DNA of 64,000 nucleotides from Saccharopolyspora indica (GCF_027853965.1 NZ_JAQGLB010000022.1:1-64000), one strand, 5' to 3'; numbered from the stretch's first letter, positions 24,988 through 33,801 are shown. A program made the numbers and translations. Notes: a model not told the origin generated them from the letters alone.

Positions 24988-25998
24988 ATGACCGACAGCG
25001 AGCCTGCAGGAACGGCGGCGCGCCGCACCCGGCCGCCGGTGGGAATCACGGTGTACGGATGCGGGCAGGACGAGGCAGTTCTGTTCCGGGAGATGGCGTC
25101 TCGTTTCAACGTCGTGCCGACCATCGCGGAGGCTGCGGCAACCGAGGACAACGTCGAGCTCGCGCTCGGGAATCGATGCGTCAGCGTCGGTCACAAATCC
25201 CGAGTCGCGAACTCCGTCCTGCTGGCGCTCAGCGAAGCCGGAATAACCTACATCTCCACCAGGAGCGTCGGGCTCGACCACATCGACGTGCGATACGCGC
25301 AGAGCGTGGGCATTTCCGTCGAGAACGTCGCCTACTCGCCCGACAGCGTGGCCGATTACACGCTGATGCTGATGTTGATGGCGGTGCGGAACGCGAAGTC
25401 CACCGTCCGGCGTGCCGACGTCCACGACTACAGGTTGAACGAGGTGCGCGGGAAGGAGCTGCGCGACCTGGTGGTCGGGGTCGTCGGAACAGGGCGCATC
25501 GGCGCGGCGGTCGTGGACAGGCTGCGGGGTTTCGGTTGCCGGGTGCTGGCCCACGACCGTCGTCCCGAGATTTCCGCCGAGTACGTTTCGCTCGGTGAAT
25601 TGCTGCGGAGGAGCGATGTCGTGACGCTCCACGCGCCGCTCAACGCGGACACGCACCACCTCCTCGATCGCCAGCGCTTCGAGCAGATGAAGCGCGGCGC
25701 GTTCGTCATCAATGCTGCACGCGGTTCGCTCCTCGATACCGAGGCGCTCGTTTCGGCGCTGGAAAGCGGCAGGTTGGGTGGCGCGGCGTTGGACGTGCTC
25801 GAAGGGGAGGAAGGAACGTTCTACGCCGATTGCCGAGGCAGGTCCGTGGCGAGCAAGGCGTTGCTGCGGCTGCAGGAGATGCCGAACGTGCTGGTGAGTC
25901 CGCACACCGCTTATTACACGGATCACGCCCTGCGCGACATCGTTGAGAATTCCATCAGAGGCTGTCTGAGATTTGCGAGCGGGAGTCGTCGTGGATAA
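24988..25998 (+). CDS. vanH: D-lactate dehydrogenase VanH
   Basis: The 336-residue enzyme reduces pyruvate to D-lactate for the altered peptidoglycan terminus. It follows enterococcal VanH closely in layout: VGITVYGCGQDEAVLF, CVSVGHKS, ITYISTRSVGLDHID (active-site Arg nearby), NVAYSPDSVADYTLMLMLMA, the NAD fold VVGVVGTGRIGAAV, GGAALDVLEGEE, and the catalytic histidine in VSPHTAYYTDHALRD. It has about 17 extra residues at the N-terminus. The GGGAGG site is only one base from this ATG, so initiation at the GTG just before GITVYGC is an alternative. The gene overlaps vanA by eight bases. Third positions are visibly less GC-rich than in neighbouring clusters, hinting at transfer. Confidence 0.95.
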   Translation: MTDSEPAGTAARRTRPPVGITVYGCGQDEAVLFREMASRFNVVPTIAEAAATEDNVELALGNRCVSVGHKSRVANSVLLALSEAGITYISTRSVGLDHIDVRYAQSVGISVENVAYSPDSVADYTLMLMLMAVRNAKSTVRRADVHDYRLNEVRGKELRDLVVGVVGTGRIGAAVVDRLRGFGCRVLAHDRRPEISAEYVSLGELLRRSDVVTLHAPLNADTHHLLDRQRFEQMKRGAFVINAARGSLLDTEALVSALESGRLGGAALDVLEGEEGTFYADCRGRSVASKALLRLQEMPNVLVSPHTAYYTDHALRDIVENSIRGCLRFASGSRRG

Positions 25999-27028
25999 GT
26001 TGAGAATCGGAATTCTGTTCGGCGGGAGCTGCGAAGAGCACCCCGTCTCCATCAAGTCCGTGCGAGAGGTCGCGAAGAACCTCGATGCCGACAAGTACGA
26101 ACCGTTCTACATCGGGATCACGGAGGGCGGCGCTTGGCATCTCTGCGACGGGCCTGACGCGGATTGGGAGGAAGGCTCCCGCCCGGCCGTGCTGTCCCCG
26201 GACAGGAGCGTGCGCGGACTGGTCGTCCTGGACGAGGGGAAGTGCGAAACGATCGGATTGGACGTGGTGCTGCCCGTTCTGCACGGCAAGTTCGGCGAGG
26301 ACGGTGCGATCCAGGGGTTGCTGGAGCTGTCCGGCATCCCCTACGTGGGCTGCGACGTCCAGAGTTCCGCGCTGTGCATGGACAAGTCCCTCACCTACAC
26401 CGTCGCCAGGAGTGCGGGGATCGCCACGCCGGAATTCTGGGCCGTCGCGGAGGGCGAGGACGTCGATCCCGGGCGGTTCGCCTACCCCGTCTTCGTGAAG
26501 CCCGCTCGTTCGGGCTCGTCCTTCGGCGTCACCGAGGTGACCCGCGAGGAAGAGCTGGTCGATGCGGTGTCGACCGCGCGGCAGTACGACTCGAAGGTGT
26601 TGATCGAGGAGGCCGTCGCCGGCAGCGAGGTGGGATGCTCGATCTTGGGCAGCGGCGGGCACCTGATCGCAGGTGAGGTGGATCGAGTCGATCTGTCGCA
26701 CGGCTTCTTCAGGATCCACCAGGAGAGCGAGCCGGAGAACGGTTCGGAGAACGCGACGTTCATCGTCCCGGCCGACATCCCGGCGGAGTCGCGCTCGCTC
26801 GTGCAGGAGACGGCCAAGGCCCTGTACCGCGCGCTGGGATGCAGCGGGCTGGCGCGGGTGGACATGTTCCTGGGGGAGGACGGCGCGGTGGTCCTCAACG
26901 AGGTCAACACCTTGCCCGGCCTGACCTCCTACAGCCGCTACCCGAGAATGATGGCGGCGGCCGGAATGCCGCTCTCCGAAGTGATCGACCAGGTCGTGTC
27001 GCTGGCATTGGCGGTGGATGCCCGGTGA
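25991..27028 (+). CDS. vanA: D-alanine--D-lactate ligase VanA
   Basis: The 345-residue ATP-grasp ligase makes D-Ala-D-Lac, the depsipeptide that vancomycin binds poorly. Diagnostic parts are ILFGGSCEEHPVSIKSVREV, LPVLHGKFGEDGAIQGLLEL, FVKPARSGSSFGVTEV, and the omega-loop HGFFRIHQESEPENGSEN, which resembles VanA (the Tyr-containing loop of D-Ala-D-Ala ligases is absent), so D-lactate specificity is expected. The ATP-metal residues are in LNEVNTLPG. GTG at 25991 overlaps the vanH stop and the vanX GTG overlaps its stop, so the three genes form one translationally coupled operon. Confidence 0.95.
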   Translation: MDKLRIGILFGGSCEEHPVSIKSVREVAKNLDADKYEPFYIGITEGGAWHLCDGPDADWEEGSRPAVLSPDRSVRGLVVLDEGKCETIGLDVVLPVLHGKFGEDGAIQGLLELSGIPYVGCDVQSSALCMDKSLTYTVARSAGIATPEFWAVAEGEDVDPGRFAYPVFVKPARSGSSFGVTEVTREEELVDAVSTARQYDSKVLIEEAVAGSEVGCSILGSGGHLIAGEVDRVDLSHGFFRIHQESEPENGSENATFIVPADIPAESRSLVQETAKALYRALGCSGLARVDMFLGEDGAVVLNEVNTLPGLTSYSRYPRMMAAAGMPLSEVIDQVVSLALAVDAR

Positions 27029-27633
27029 ACGGGGATTTCGTCTTCGTGGACGAGTTCGTGCCCGGAGTGCGCTGGGACGCCAAGTACGCCACCTCGGACA
27101 ACTTCACCGGTGCGCCGGTGGACGGGTACCTGGCGAATCGAATCGTCGGCACGGCGGCCCTGTGCAACGCCCTGGAGCGGGCGCAGGAGAAGGCCGGAAC
27201 CCTCGGTCTCGGCCTGCACCTGTGGGACGGCTATCGCCCGCAGCGCGCGGTGGACCGGTTCCTGCGCTGGTCGACCGAGCCGGAGGACGGCCGGACGAAG
27301 TCGCGGCACTACCCGAACATCCGCAGGTCGGAGATGGTCGAGAAGGGGTACGTGGCCGCCAGGTCGGGCCACAGCCGGGGCAGCGCCGTGGACTTGACGC
27401 TGTACCAGCTGACCACCGGTGAACTCTCCCCCATGGGTGGCGGTCACGACTTGATGGATCCCATCTCGCACCACGGCGCAGCAGGCATCACGCAGGTCGA
27501 GGCGGAGAACCGGCGGCTCCTCCGAGCTGTCATGGAGGACTGCGGTTTTCGGTCGTACGACCGCGAATGGTGGCACTACGCGCTGAAGGACGAACCCCAC
27601 CCGGGCACCTACTTCGACTTCCCCATCGCCTGA
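27025..27633 (+). CDS. vanX: D-alanyl-D-alanine dipeptidase VanX
   Basis: A 202-residue zinc dipeptidase that destroys D-Ala-D-Ala so that only depsipeptide precursors are made. The zinc ligands and catalytic residues fall at the same numbers as in enterococcal VanX: His116 and Asp123 in SGHSRGSAVDLT, Glu181 and His184 in REWWHY, and Arg71 in GYRPQRA. The protein is cytoplasmic, without a signal peptide, unlike VanY. Its GTG overlaps the vanA stop. It converges on vanS with a 26-base gap. Confidence 0.96.
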   Translation: MNGDFVFVDEFVPGVRWDAKYATSDNFTGAPVDGYLANRIVGTAALCNALERAQEKAGTLGLGLHLWDGYRPQRAVDRFLRWSTEPEDGRTKSRHYPNIRRSEMVEKGYVAARSGHSRGSAVDLTLYQLTTGELSPMGGGHDLMDPISHHGAAGITQVEAENRRLLRAVMEDCGFRSYDREWWHYALKDEPHPGTYFDFPIA

Positions 27634-27659
27634 GACCGCGGCCGCCGCTCCGGCGGGGC

Positions 27660-28796
27660 TCACCCGCCGGAGCGCGCGGCGGGCAGTCGCACCGTGGCGC
27701 GGAGCCCGCCGCCGTCCCGGGGGGTGAGGACGAGGGTTCCGTCGTGCGCTTCGGCGATGCTCTTGACGATCGCCAGTCCGAGGCCGACACCTGAGTGGTC
27801 GGTGCGCACGCGTTCGGTGCTGCGCTGAAACGGCTCGACGAGCGTGGAGACCACGTGCGGGGAGAGCTTCGCGCCGGTGTTCTCGACGGTGAGCACCGCG
27901 GTCTCGGCGTGCACGCTGGTCCTGATCCACACGGCGCCCTGCTCGGGCAGGTTGTGGACGATCGCGTTGTGCACGAGGTTCGTGGTCATCTGCAGCAGGA
28001 GCGCGTGGGAACCGAGCGCGGGGGTGAGGTCACCGGTGGTTTCGATGGTGAGGCCGCGGTTCTCCGCGAGGGGGAGGAGCGTTTCCGTGGCTTCTTCCGC
28101 GGCGAGGGACAGGTCGACGGGTTCCCGGGTGAAGGACCGCTGACCGGCGCGGCTGAGCAGGAGCAGGGCTTCGGTGAGGGCGATCGCCCGGGTGTTGACC
28201 AGGTGGAGGCGGTCGACGAGTTCGCCGGTGCCGCTGTTCTGGCGGGCCGCGTCGAGGAGCGTCTGCGTGATCGCCAGCGGGGTGCGCAGCTCGTGGGAGG
28301 CGTTGGCCGCGAACCGCTGCTGCTCGGAGACGTGCGCTTCGAGCTGGGCGAGCATGGCGTCGAAGGCGTCGGCGAGTTCGCGGAACTCGTCCTCGCGGCC
28401 CTCCAACCGGATCCGGTGGGAGAGCGATCCGTTCCCGGCCAGGCGGGTGGCGTGCGTGATGCGGGTCAGGGGCGCGAGCATCCGGCCGGCGAGGACCCAG
28501 CCGCCCAGGAGACCGAGCACCAGCAGGAACGCCAGCGCCAGGCCCGCCTTCGGGGCGAAGGCGCGCAGCAGGTCGGACTGGTTGGGCACGAAGAGCTCGG
28601 GCGGCCTGTCCGGTGCGAACCTCCCGGAGGCCTGGTCCGGGGCTTCCGCGACGGGCGGCAAGTAGATCACTTCGGGCACGTAGCGCAGCAGGTACACCCA
28701 CACGACCGCGAGCAGCAAGGCTCCGGCGAGCATGATGAACCCGGCGTAGCTGAGGGTGAGCTTGAGGCGAACGCTCGGACCACGCCGCCTATCCAC
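27660..28796 (-). CDS. vanS: Sensor histidine kinase VanS
   Basis: This 378-residue kinase has TM1 at about residues 15-37, a short extracytoplasmic loop of about 45 residues (38-83), TM2 at 84-105 and a HAMP linker (LTRITHATRLAGNGSLSHRI). The H-box ASHELRTPL contains the phospho-accepting His168; the ATPase domain has NLVHNAIVHN (N-box) and SGVGLGLAIVKSI (G-box). The small sensor loop is like Streptomyces VanS, which responds to the glycopeptide itself rather than to late wall damage; that mode is inferred. The GTG start overlaps the vanR stop, so the pair is coupled. It is placed convergent to vanHAX. Confidence 0.9.
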   Translation of the reverse strand: MDRRRGPSVRLKLTLSYAGFIMLAGALLLAVVWVYLLRYVPEVIYLPPVAEAPDQASGRFAPDRPPELFVPNQSDLLRAFAPKAGLALAFLLVLGLLGGWVLAGRMLAPLTRITHATRLAGNGSLSHRIRLEGREDEFRELADAFDAMLAQLEAHVSEQQRFAANASHELRTPLAITQTLLDAARQNSGTGELVDRLHLVNTRAIALTEALLLLSRAGQRSFTREPVDLSLAAEEATETLLPLAENRGLTIETTGDLTPALGSHALLLQMTTNLVHNAIVHNLPEQGAVWIRTSVHAETAVLTVENTGAKLSPHVVSTLVEPFQRSTERVRTDHSGVGLGLAIVKSIAEAHDGTLVLTPRDGGGLRATVRLPAARSGG

Positions 28797-29475
28797 GCTC
28801 AGCTCCGGTGCCGGGTGCCGCGTCGATGCGGTAGCCGACCCCGGCGACGGTGGCGATGATCCACGGCTCGCCGAGTCGTTTGCGCAGTGCCGAGACGGTG
28901 ATGCGCACGGCGTTGGTGAACGGATCGGCGTTCTCGTCCCAGGCCCGTTCCAGGAGCTCCTCGGCGCTCACGACGCCGCCTTCGGCGGAGACCAGGACCT
29001 CGAGCACGGCGAACTGCTTGCGGGTGAGCGCGACGTAGCGGCCATCGCGGTGGACCTCGCGGCGGAACGGGTCCAGGCGCAGGCCCGCGATCTCGCGCAC
29101 CGGCGGCTTGTTGTTCGCGCGCCTGCGGTCGAGGGCTCTGAGCCTGAGCACGAGCTCCCGGAGGGCGAACGGTTTCGTGAGGTAGTCGTCGGCGCCGAGC
29201 TCGAACCCGGAGGCCTTGTCGTCGAGGCGGTCGGCGGCGGTGAGCATGAGGATCGGCATGCCGCTGCCCGAAGCGACGATGCGTTCGGCGATCTCGTCAC
29301 CGGAGGGGCCTGGGACGTCCCGGTCGAGGACGGCGATGTCGTAGGTGTTGACGCGCAGCAGCTCCAGGGCGGTGTCGCCGTCACCGGCGATGTCGGCCGC
29401 GATCGCTGCCAGGCGGAGCCCGTCGCGGATGGCCTCTGCCATGTAGGGCTCGTCCTCGACGATCAGCACGCGCAT
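28789..29475 (-). CDS. vanR: Response regulator VanR (OmpR family)
   Basis: The 228-residue regulator has a receiver domain with acidic pocket VEDEP, phospho-acceptor Asp51 (AVLDRDVPG), Thr79 (LMLTAAD) and Lys101 (YLTKPFA), followed by an OmpR-type winged helix (YVALTRKQFAVLEVLV, TNAVRITVSALRKRLG, TVAGVGYRI). With vanS it should switch on vanHAX. The box at 29500-29524 lies 24 bases before its start and matches the one in front of the divergent hydrolase/vanH pair, consistent with autoregulation and a common regulon. Confidence 0.92.
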   Translation of the reverse strand: MRVLIVEDEPYMAEAIRDGLRLAAIAADIAGDGDTALELLRVNTYDIAVLDRDVPGPSGDEIAERIVASGSGMPILMLTAADRLDDKASGFELGADDYLTKPFALRELVLRLRALDRRRANNKPPVREIAGLRLDPFRREVHRDGRYVALTRKQFAVLEVLVSAEGGVVSAEELLERAWDENADPFTNAVRITVSALRKRLGEPWIIATVAGVGYRIDAAPGTGAERG

Positions 29476-29499
29476 GCTCGCGATGCTACGAGTCGGCGC

Positions 29500-29524
29500 A
29501 TATCGCCGGCGTAGCGAAAACCGC
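29500..29524. promoter_or_regulatory. Shared van promoter box, copy 2
   Basis: It matches 24924-24948 at 23 of 25 positions, and an additional TCGGCGC lies just before ATATCG in both (directly here, four bases further away at copy 1). Relative to the leftward gene the distance to the start codon is 24 bases in both places. Confidence 0.75.
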
Positions 29525-29556
29525 GCGGGGCACCGGCTTCGCCGTCCGCCGCGTGG

Positions 29557-30252
29557 TCAGCGGTTCTTCGGGTCGAGGCCGGTGAGGAGGGTTCGGGCGG
29601 TGATCTCGAACTGCGAATCCCAGTCCCCGAGGTGGCATTCGAGGTGCTCGGCCAGGGTGGGGTAGCGGTCTCGCTCTGCTGCGATGCGCTGGTGGAGGGC
29701 GTTGCGGCTCGCGGATTCGGGCTGCCGGGCCCAGGCGGCTTGGGTTGAGGCCGTGGCGATGGCCAGGTTGGACACGGCTGCTGCTGCGGCCGCGAGTTCC
29801 TCGCCGTCGAGTCCGGCTTCGGCGAGCGCGGCGTAGACGATCTCGGATCGAGCCAGTGCGTTCGGCCCGGCCAGGGGGCGGGTGCTGGCCAGCGATGCCG
29901 CCCACGGGTGGCGCAGGAGCACGGTGCGGAGTTCGCGCATGTAGGTCAGCACGACGTCCTGCCAGCCCGTCGCACGGTTCTCGCGGGGGAGCGCGATCTC
30001 GGCGAAGACCTCGTCGAGCGCGAGGTCCAGGACGTCGCCCTTGGTGGCGACGTGCCAGTACAGGCTCGTGGCGTGCACATCGAGGTCGCCGGCGATCTTG
30101 CGCAGGCTCAGCCCTTCGGTCCCGTCGCGGTCGAGGCGGTCGACGGCGGCTCGGACGATGCGTTCCCGGTTCAGCGCCGGGGTTTTGCGGCGCTGCTGCG
30201 GTGCGCGGAACCACACCGCGCCCGGGGCGTCATCGTTGCGTCGCTCGACCAT
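29557..30252 (-). CDS. TetR-family repressor (TetR_C type)
   Basis: The product has 231 residues. The N-terminal helix-turn-helix is NRERIVRAAVDRLDRDGTEG then LSLRKIAGDLDVHATSLYWH and VATKGDVLDLALDEV, typical of the subgroup with the tetracycline-repressor-like C-terminal domain. The long C-terminal all-helical part should bind a hydrophobic drug. It is divergent from an MFS efflux gene, and a near-perfect palindrome sits between them, so it very probably represses both. ATG at 30252 was chosen as the first start in the frame. Confidence 0.88.
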   Translation of the reverse strand: MVERRNDDAPGAVWFRAPQQRRKTPALNRERIVRAAVDRLDRDGTEGLSLRKIAGDLDVHATSLYWHVATKGDVLDLALDEVFAEIALPRENRATGWQDVVLTYMRELRTVLLRHPWAASLASTRPLAGPNALARSEIVYAALAEAGLDGEELAAAAAAVSNLAIATASTQAAWARQPESASRNALHQRIAAERDRYPTLAEHLECHLGDWDSQFEITARTLLTGLDPKNR

Positions 30253-30279
30253 GATCCCACTCTATCGCCATGGAGATTG

Positions 30280-30294
30280 ACCTACACTGTAGGT
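30280..30294. promoter_or_regulatory. TetR operator
   Basis: ACCTACACTGTAGGT is a perfect inverted repeat around a central C, eight bases before the MFS ATG. A TTGACC -35-like hexamer (30277-30282) overlaps its left arm, so a bound repressor would block transcription. A partial extra half-site (ACTGTAGG) follows at 30304, just inside the MFS gene. Confidence 0.75.
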
Positions 30295-30301
30295 TGAATT
30301 C

Positions 30302-31792
30302 ATGACTGTAGGAGAAGTGGGCGATACCGGGCTCGGCCGTCGGCGGTGGGTGGTGCTGGCAGCGGTCTGCGTCGCGCTCGCGGTGATCGTCGTCGACAAC
30401 ACGATCCTCAACGTCGCGATCCCGACCATCGAGGACGATCTGGCGGCGAGCACCGCCCAGCTGCAGGCGGTCGTCAACTCCTACGTCGTGGTCTTCGCCG
30501 GTCTCCTGGTCGTGGCCGGTCTGATCGCGGACCGGTGCGGCAGGCGGTCGGCGGTGCTCGTGGGCCTGGGAATCCTGGCCGCGTCCTCGGTGGCGGCGGC
30601 TTTCGCGTCCGCGGTGTGGTGGTTGATCGCAGCGCGCGCGGTGATGGGCGTCGGAGCGGCCCTGGTGATGCCGGGGACGCTGGCGATCCTCGTGCACGCG
30701 TTCGAGCCCGGCGAACGGGTCAAGGCGTTCGCGGTCTGGTCAGCGGTGGGATCGGCGGCGATGGCCGCCGGGCCGCTCGCCGGGGGGATGCTGGTCGAGG
30801 AGTGGGGCTGGCCGGGGATCTTCCTCATCAACGCGGTGCTGGCCGTCGTCGCGATCGTGCTGATCGCCTGGCTGGTCCCCGAGTCCCGCGACCGGCAGCA
30901 CCGCACCATCGATCTGGTGGGGTCGGTGGCGCTCACCGCTGCGATGGGCTCGTTCGTCGCCGCCATCACCCTCGTGCCCGACCACGGGCTGGTCGCGCCG
31001 ATCGTCCTCGGGGCCTTGGTCGTGGCTGCGATCTCCGCCGTCGCGTTCTGGATGCGCCAGCGGCCCGCCCGGGCTCCCATGATCGACATGAGCCTCTACC
31101 GGGACCGGCGGTTCGCCGGGGCGAGCGCTGCGGTCGCGGTCCTGGCCATCGGAACCGGCAGCGTGCTGTTCGTGCTGACGCAGCACCTCCAGCACGTCCT
31201 GGGCCGCTCCCCGCTGCAGGCAGGTCTCGCGATCGTGCCGCTGGCCCTCGGGGTGGTCGGGGCTTCGCCCATCGGCGTCCGGCTCCCCGGCCGCATCGGT
31301 CACCGCCGCTCGATCATCACCGGTTTCGCCGTCACCGCAGCGGGTTTCGCGGTCCTCGCGGCGCTCACCCCGACCAGCCCGTACGCGATCATCGCGGTGG
31401 GACTGCTCCTCGCCGGTGCCGGATCGGGGCTCGCGTCCCCGGCGGTCCACACCACGGTCCTCGGTGCCGTGCCACCAGATCGCGCGGGGCTGGGATCGGC
31501 GCTCAACGACACGCACCAGCAGTTGGGCATCGCTCTCGGTGTCGCCCTCATCGGCAGTGCCGTCGCGGCCGGATACCGGTTCTTCGCGTCTCCCGAGCTC
31601 GACGTCCACGCCGGATCATCGCTCGGCAGCACCCTCGGTCAGCTGGGGACCGAGCAGCACGACCTCGTCGATGCCGCCCGCTCGGCATTCACCCAGGCCC
31701 AGAGCGTCGCGATGCTCAACTGCGCCGCGTTCGCGGTCGTGGGCGCTGTCATCGCCTGGCGCGTCCTGGAACCAGACCACCGGGAGCCGTGA
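30302..31792 (+). CDS. MFS drug efflux transporter, DHA2 (14-TM) family
   Basis: A 496-residue transporter of the EmrB/QacA type. The signature of motif D1 (VVDNTILNVAIPTI), motif A (GLIADRCGRRSAVLVG), motif B (AARAVMGVGAALVMPGTLAI) and motif C (GPLAGGMLVEEWGW) are all readable; about 14 hydrophobic segments fit DHA2. Such pumps export cationic drugs or antibiotics with proton import. The start is only seven bases after the TetR operator, implying a leaderless or very short-leader transcript; an internal GTG five codons on has an AGGAG too close to serve. Substrate unknown. Confidence 0.9.
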   Translation: MTVGEVGDTGLGRRRWVVLAAVCVALAVIVVDNTILNVAIPTIEDDLAASTAQLQAVVNSYVVVFAGLLVVAGLIADRCGRRSAVLVGLGILAASSVAAAFASAVWWLIAARAVMGVGAALVMPGTLAILVHAFEPGERVKAFAVWSAVGSAAMAAGPLAGGMLVEEWGWPGIFLINAVLAVVAIVLIAWLVPESRDRQHRTIDLVGSVALTAAMGSFVAAITLVPDHGLVAPIVLGALVVAAISAVAFWMRQRPARAPMIDMSLYRDRRFAGASAAVAVLAIGTGSVLFVLTQHLQHVLGRSPLQAGLAIVPLALGVVGASPIGVRLPGRIGHRRSIITGFAVTAAGFAVLAALTPTSPYAIIAVGLLLAGAGSGLASPAVHTTVLGAVPPDRAGLGSALNDTHQQLGIALGVALIGSAVAAGYRFFASPELDVHAGSSLGSTLGQLGTEQHDLVDAARSAFTQAQSVAMLNCAAFAVVGAVIAWRVLEPDHREP

Positions 31793-31834
31793 CGATCCGC
31801 GCCGGGTGGCCGAGGCGGTCCCGGTCGGCCGGGT

Positions 31835-32494
31835 TCACGCGACGATGCCGTGCTCCCAGGCCCAGGCCGCGATCTCGACCCTGTTCCGCAGGTGGAGCTT
31901 GTCCTGGATCCTGCCGAGATGGGTCTTGATCGTGCTGAGGGCCAGCGACAGCTCGGCGGCCACCTCCTGGTTCGTGCGGCCGCGGGCCACCCGGACGACG
32001 ACCTTGAGCTCCTGGTCGGACAGCTTCCGCTTCGCCGCTTCGTCCTCGGACGCCTTGGTGTTCAGCTGCTCCAGCAGGCGGACGGTGACCGACGGGGAGA
32101 TCAGCGACTCGCCGTTCTTCGCGGCGCGCACGGCTTCGGTGAGCAGCCGCGCGCCGGAGTTCTTCACGACGAAACCGCTCGCGCCCGCCCGCAGTGCGGC
32201 GTAGACGTACTCGTCGATGTCGAAGGTGGTGACCACGACGATGTTCGTCGCGGCCGTGGCCGCGTCGCGCTTGAGCTGCTCGGTCGCCCGCAGGCCGTCG
32301 ATCTTCGGCATCCGGACGTCCATCAGGCACACGTCGGGGCGCAGCCTGCGGACCACCTCGACGGCTTCCGCTCCGTCGGCCGCCTCGCCGATCACCGAGA
32401 TGTCGTCCTGCGCGTCGAGGATCAGCTTGAACCCGGTCCGCACGAGTTCCTGATCGTCGGCGACCACCACGGTCACGGTCACGGCGCCCCTCAT
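31835..32494 (-). CDS. NarL/FixJ-type response regulator
   Basis: The 219-residue protein has a receiver domain with acidic pair in VVADDQELVRTG, phospho-acceptor Asp59 (CLMDVRMPKIDG), Thr/Lys residues (VVTTFDID, FVVKNSG), and a C-terminal LuxR-type helix-turn-helix (LSDQELKVVVRVARGRTNQE, LALSTIKTHLGRI). Its ATG overlaps the stop of the kinase gene (ATGA), so the pair is co-translated. The target is not shown by the sequence; the nearest non-regulatory genes are the efflux pump and an MmpS-like lipoprotein. Confidence 0.9.
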   Translation of the reverse strand: MRGAVTVTVVVADDQELVRTGFKLILDAQDDISVIGEAADGAEAVEVVRRLRPDVCLMDVRMPKIDGLRATEQLKRDAATAATNIVVVTTFDIDEYVYAALRAGASGFVVKNSGARLLTEAVRAAKNGESLISPSVTVRLLEQLNTKASEDEAAKRKLSDQELKVVVRVARGRTNQEVAAELSLALSTIKTHLGRIQDKLHLRNRVEIAAWAWEHGIVA

Positions 32495-33657
32495 CGGATC
32501 GGAATCGACGCGCTCACCAGCCAGCCGCCGTTCTCCAGCGGCCCGCTGGAGAGTTCGCCGCCCAGCGCCGACACGCGTTCGGACAAACCGATCATCCCGT
32601 AACCGCTCGGCCGGAACTTGCCCAGCCCCGGCCGGGAACCGTCGTTGCGGACGTGCACGGCGAGCCGACCGCCGGAGGACTCGATCGCGACCTCGACGTC
32701 GGTCGTGGCACGTGCGTGCTTGCGGATGTTGGTCAGCCCTTCCTGCACGAGCCGCTCGACCGTCTTGACCACGTCGGACGGCCAGGCACCGGCGTCGATC
32801 CCGTCGGCGAGCCGCAACCGCACCGGGATGCCGGTCTGGGCGAACTGGTCGACCCGGCCGCGGATCACCTCCAGCGGGAGCTCCGCGCGGGCCGGTGCCG
32901 GTTCGGCGTCGGACTCGCGCAGCAGGCGCACCATCCGGCTCATCGCGGCCAAGCCGTCCTGACCGGTCCGCTCGATGTTGCCGAACAGCTCGCGACCCTT
33001 GTCCGGATCCTCGACCAGCTCGCCGGCTTGGGCCTGCACGATCATCGCGGTCACGTAGTGCGCCACGTCGTCGTGGAGATCGCGGGCGAGTTCGAGCTGT
33101 TCCGCCCGGCGGACCCGGTCCGCGGCGGCCAGTCGCGCGGCGTCCTCGGCGCGGAGCCGGAAGCCCCAGAGGACGAAGGCGATCGGCAGCACGACGAACC
33201 ACAGCTCCAGGTCGTCGAACAACGGCCAGCTCGTCACATCGGGCAGCCGTCTCGGCAGGCAGGCGAGCGCCACCAGCAAGGGCAGCAGCGACGGCAGGAG
33301 CTGCCAGTAGCGCAGCCGCCGGCACAACGTGCGGACCACCAGCAGCAGGCTCAACGCCTCGACGAGACCCGGCGTCCGCTGGAGCACCATTTCCCCGACC
33401 AGGTAAGTGGTGATCCCGGACAGGAGCGCCGCGAGGACGCTCAGCCCGATCGCGAGCCCACCGCGCTCCCGGCGGCACAGCCGGTCGACCTGCCAGGCCA
33501 GCACGGCGATCACCAGCGCGTTGAGCGCCAGGACGCGCCCGGACGGGCCGTTCAGGTTGAAGACGGCGAGGTCGAACAGCGCGAGGAGGAGCAGGACGCC
33601 GCCGGTCAGCAGCTGCTGCGGTGCGAGCGGTACCCGCGGAACACGTGTCACGGGCAC
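32491..33657 (-). CDS. NarL-type sensor histidine kinase
   Basis: This 388-residue kinase has an N-terminal membrane block of about five to six helices (residues 15-165) without a sizeable extracytoplasmic domain, implying signal sensing in the membrane. The HisKA_3 dimerisation segment LARDLHDDVAHYVTAMIVQ contains the phospho-acceptor His195. The HATPase domain has VQEGLTNIRKHARAT (N-box), and the G-box GYGMIGLSERVSALGG near the end. It forms a two-gene operon with the downstream regulator. The architecture is like DesK/LiaS-type intramembrane-sensing kinases; ligand unknown. Confidence 0.9.
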   Translation of the reverse strand: MPVTRVPRVPLAPQQLLTGGVLLLLALFDLAVFNLNGPSGRVLALNALVIAVLAWQVDRLCRRERGGLAIGLSVLAALLSGITTYLVGEMVLQRTPGLVEALSLLLVVRTLCRRLRYWQLLPSLLPLLVALACLPRRLPDVTSWPLFDDLELWFVVLPIAFVLWGFRLRAEDAARLAAADRVRRAEQLELARDLHDDVAHYVTAMIVQAQAGELVEDPDKGRELFGNIERTGQDGLAAMSRMVRLLRESDAEPAPARAELPLEVIRGRVDQFAQTGIPVRLRLADGIDAGAWPSDVVKTVERLVQEGLTNIRKHARATTDVEVAIESSGGRLAVHVRNDGSRPGLGKFRPSGYGMIGLSERVSALGGELSSGPLENGGWLVSASIPIR

Positions 33658-33801
33658 CGACGCTATCCGCGGCGAGGACGACCTCGTTCAGACTTTCGGT
33701 TGAACGGCGACCGGCATCACCGGTCGTTCGGCCGATCCTGCGACCACCCGGCCGGGCGCAAGATCGTCACGTCGGAACGCGCTGGAGGAGAGAGAAAGCC
33801 G

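Noticed and set aside
24988-29475. A glycopeptide biosynthetic cluster accompanying the resistance genes
   Set aside because: No peptide synthetase, oxygenase or halogenase genes lie in the window; the van genes appear to be stand-alone resistance.
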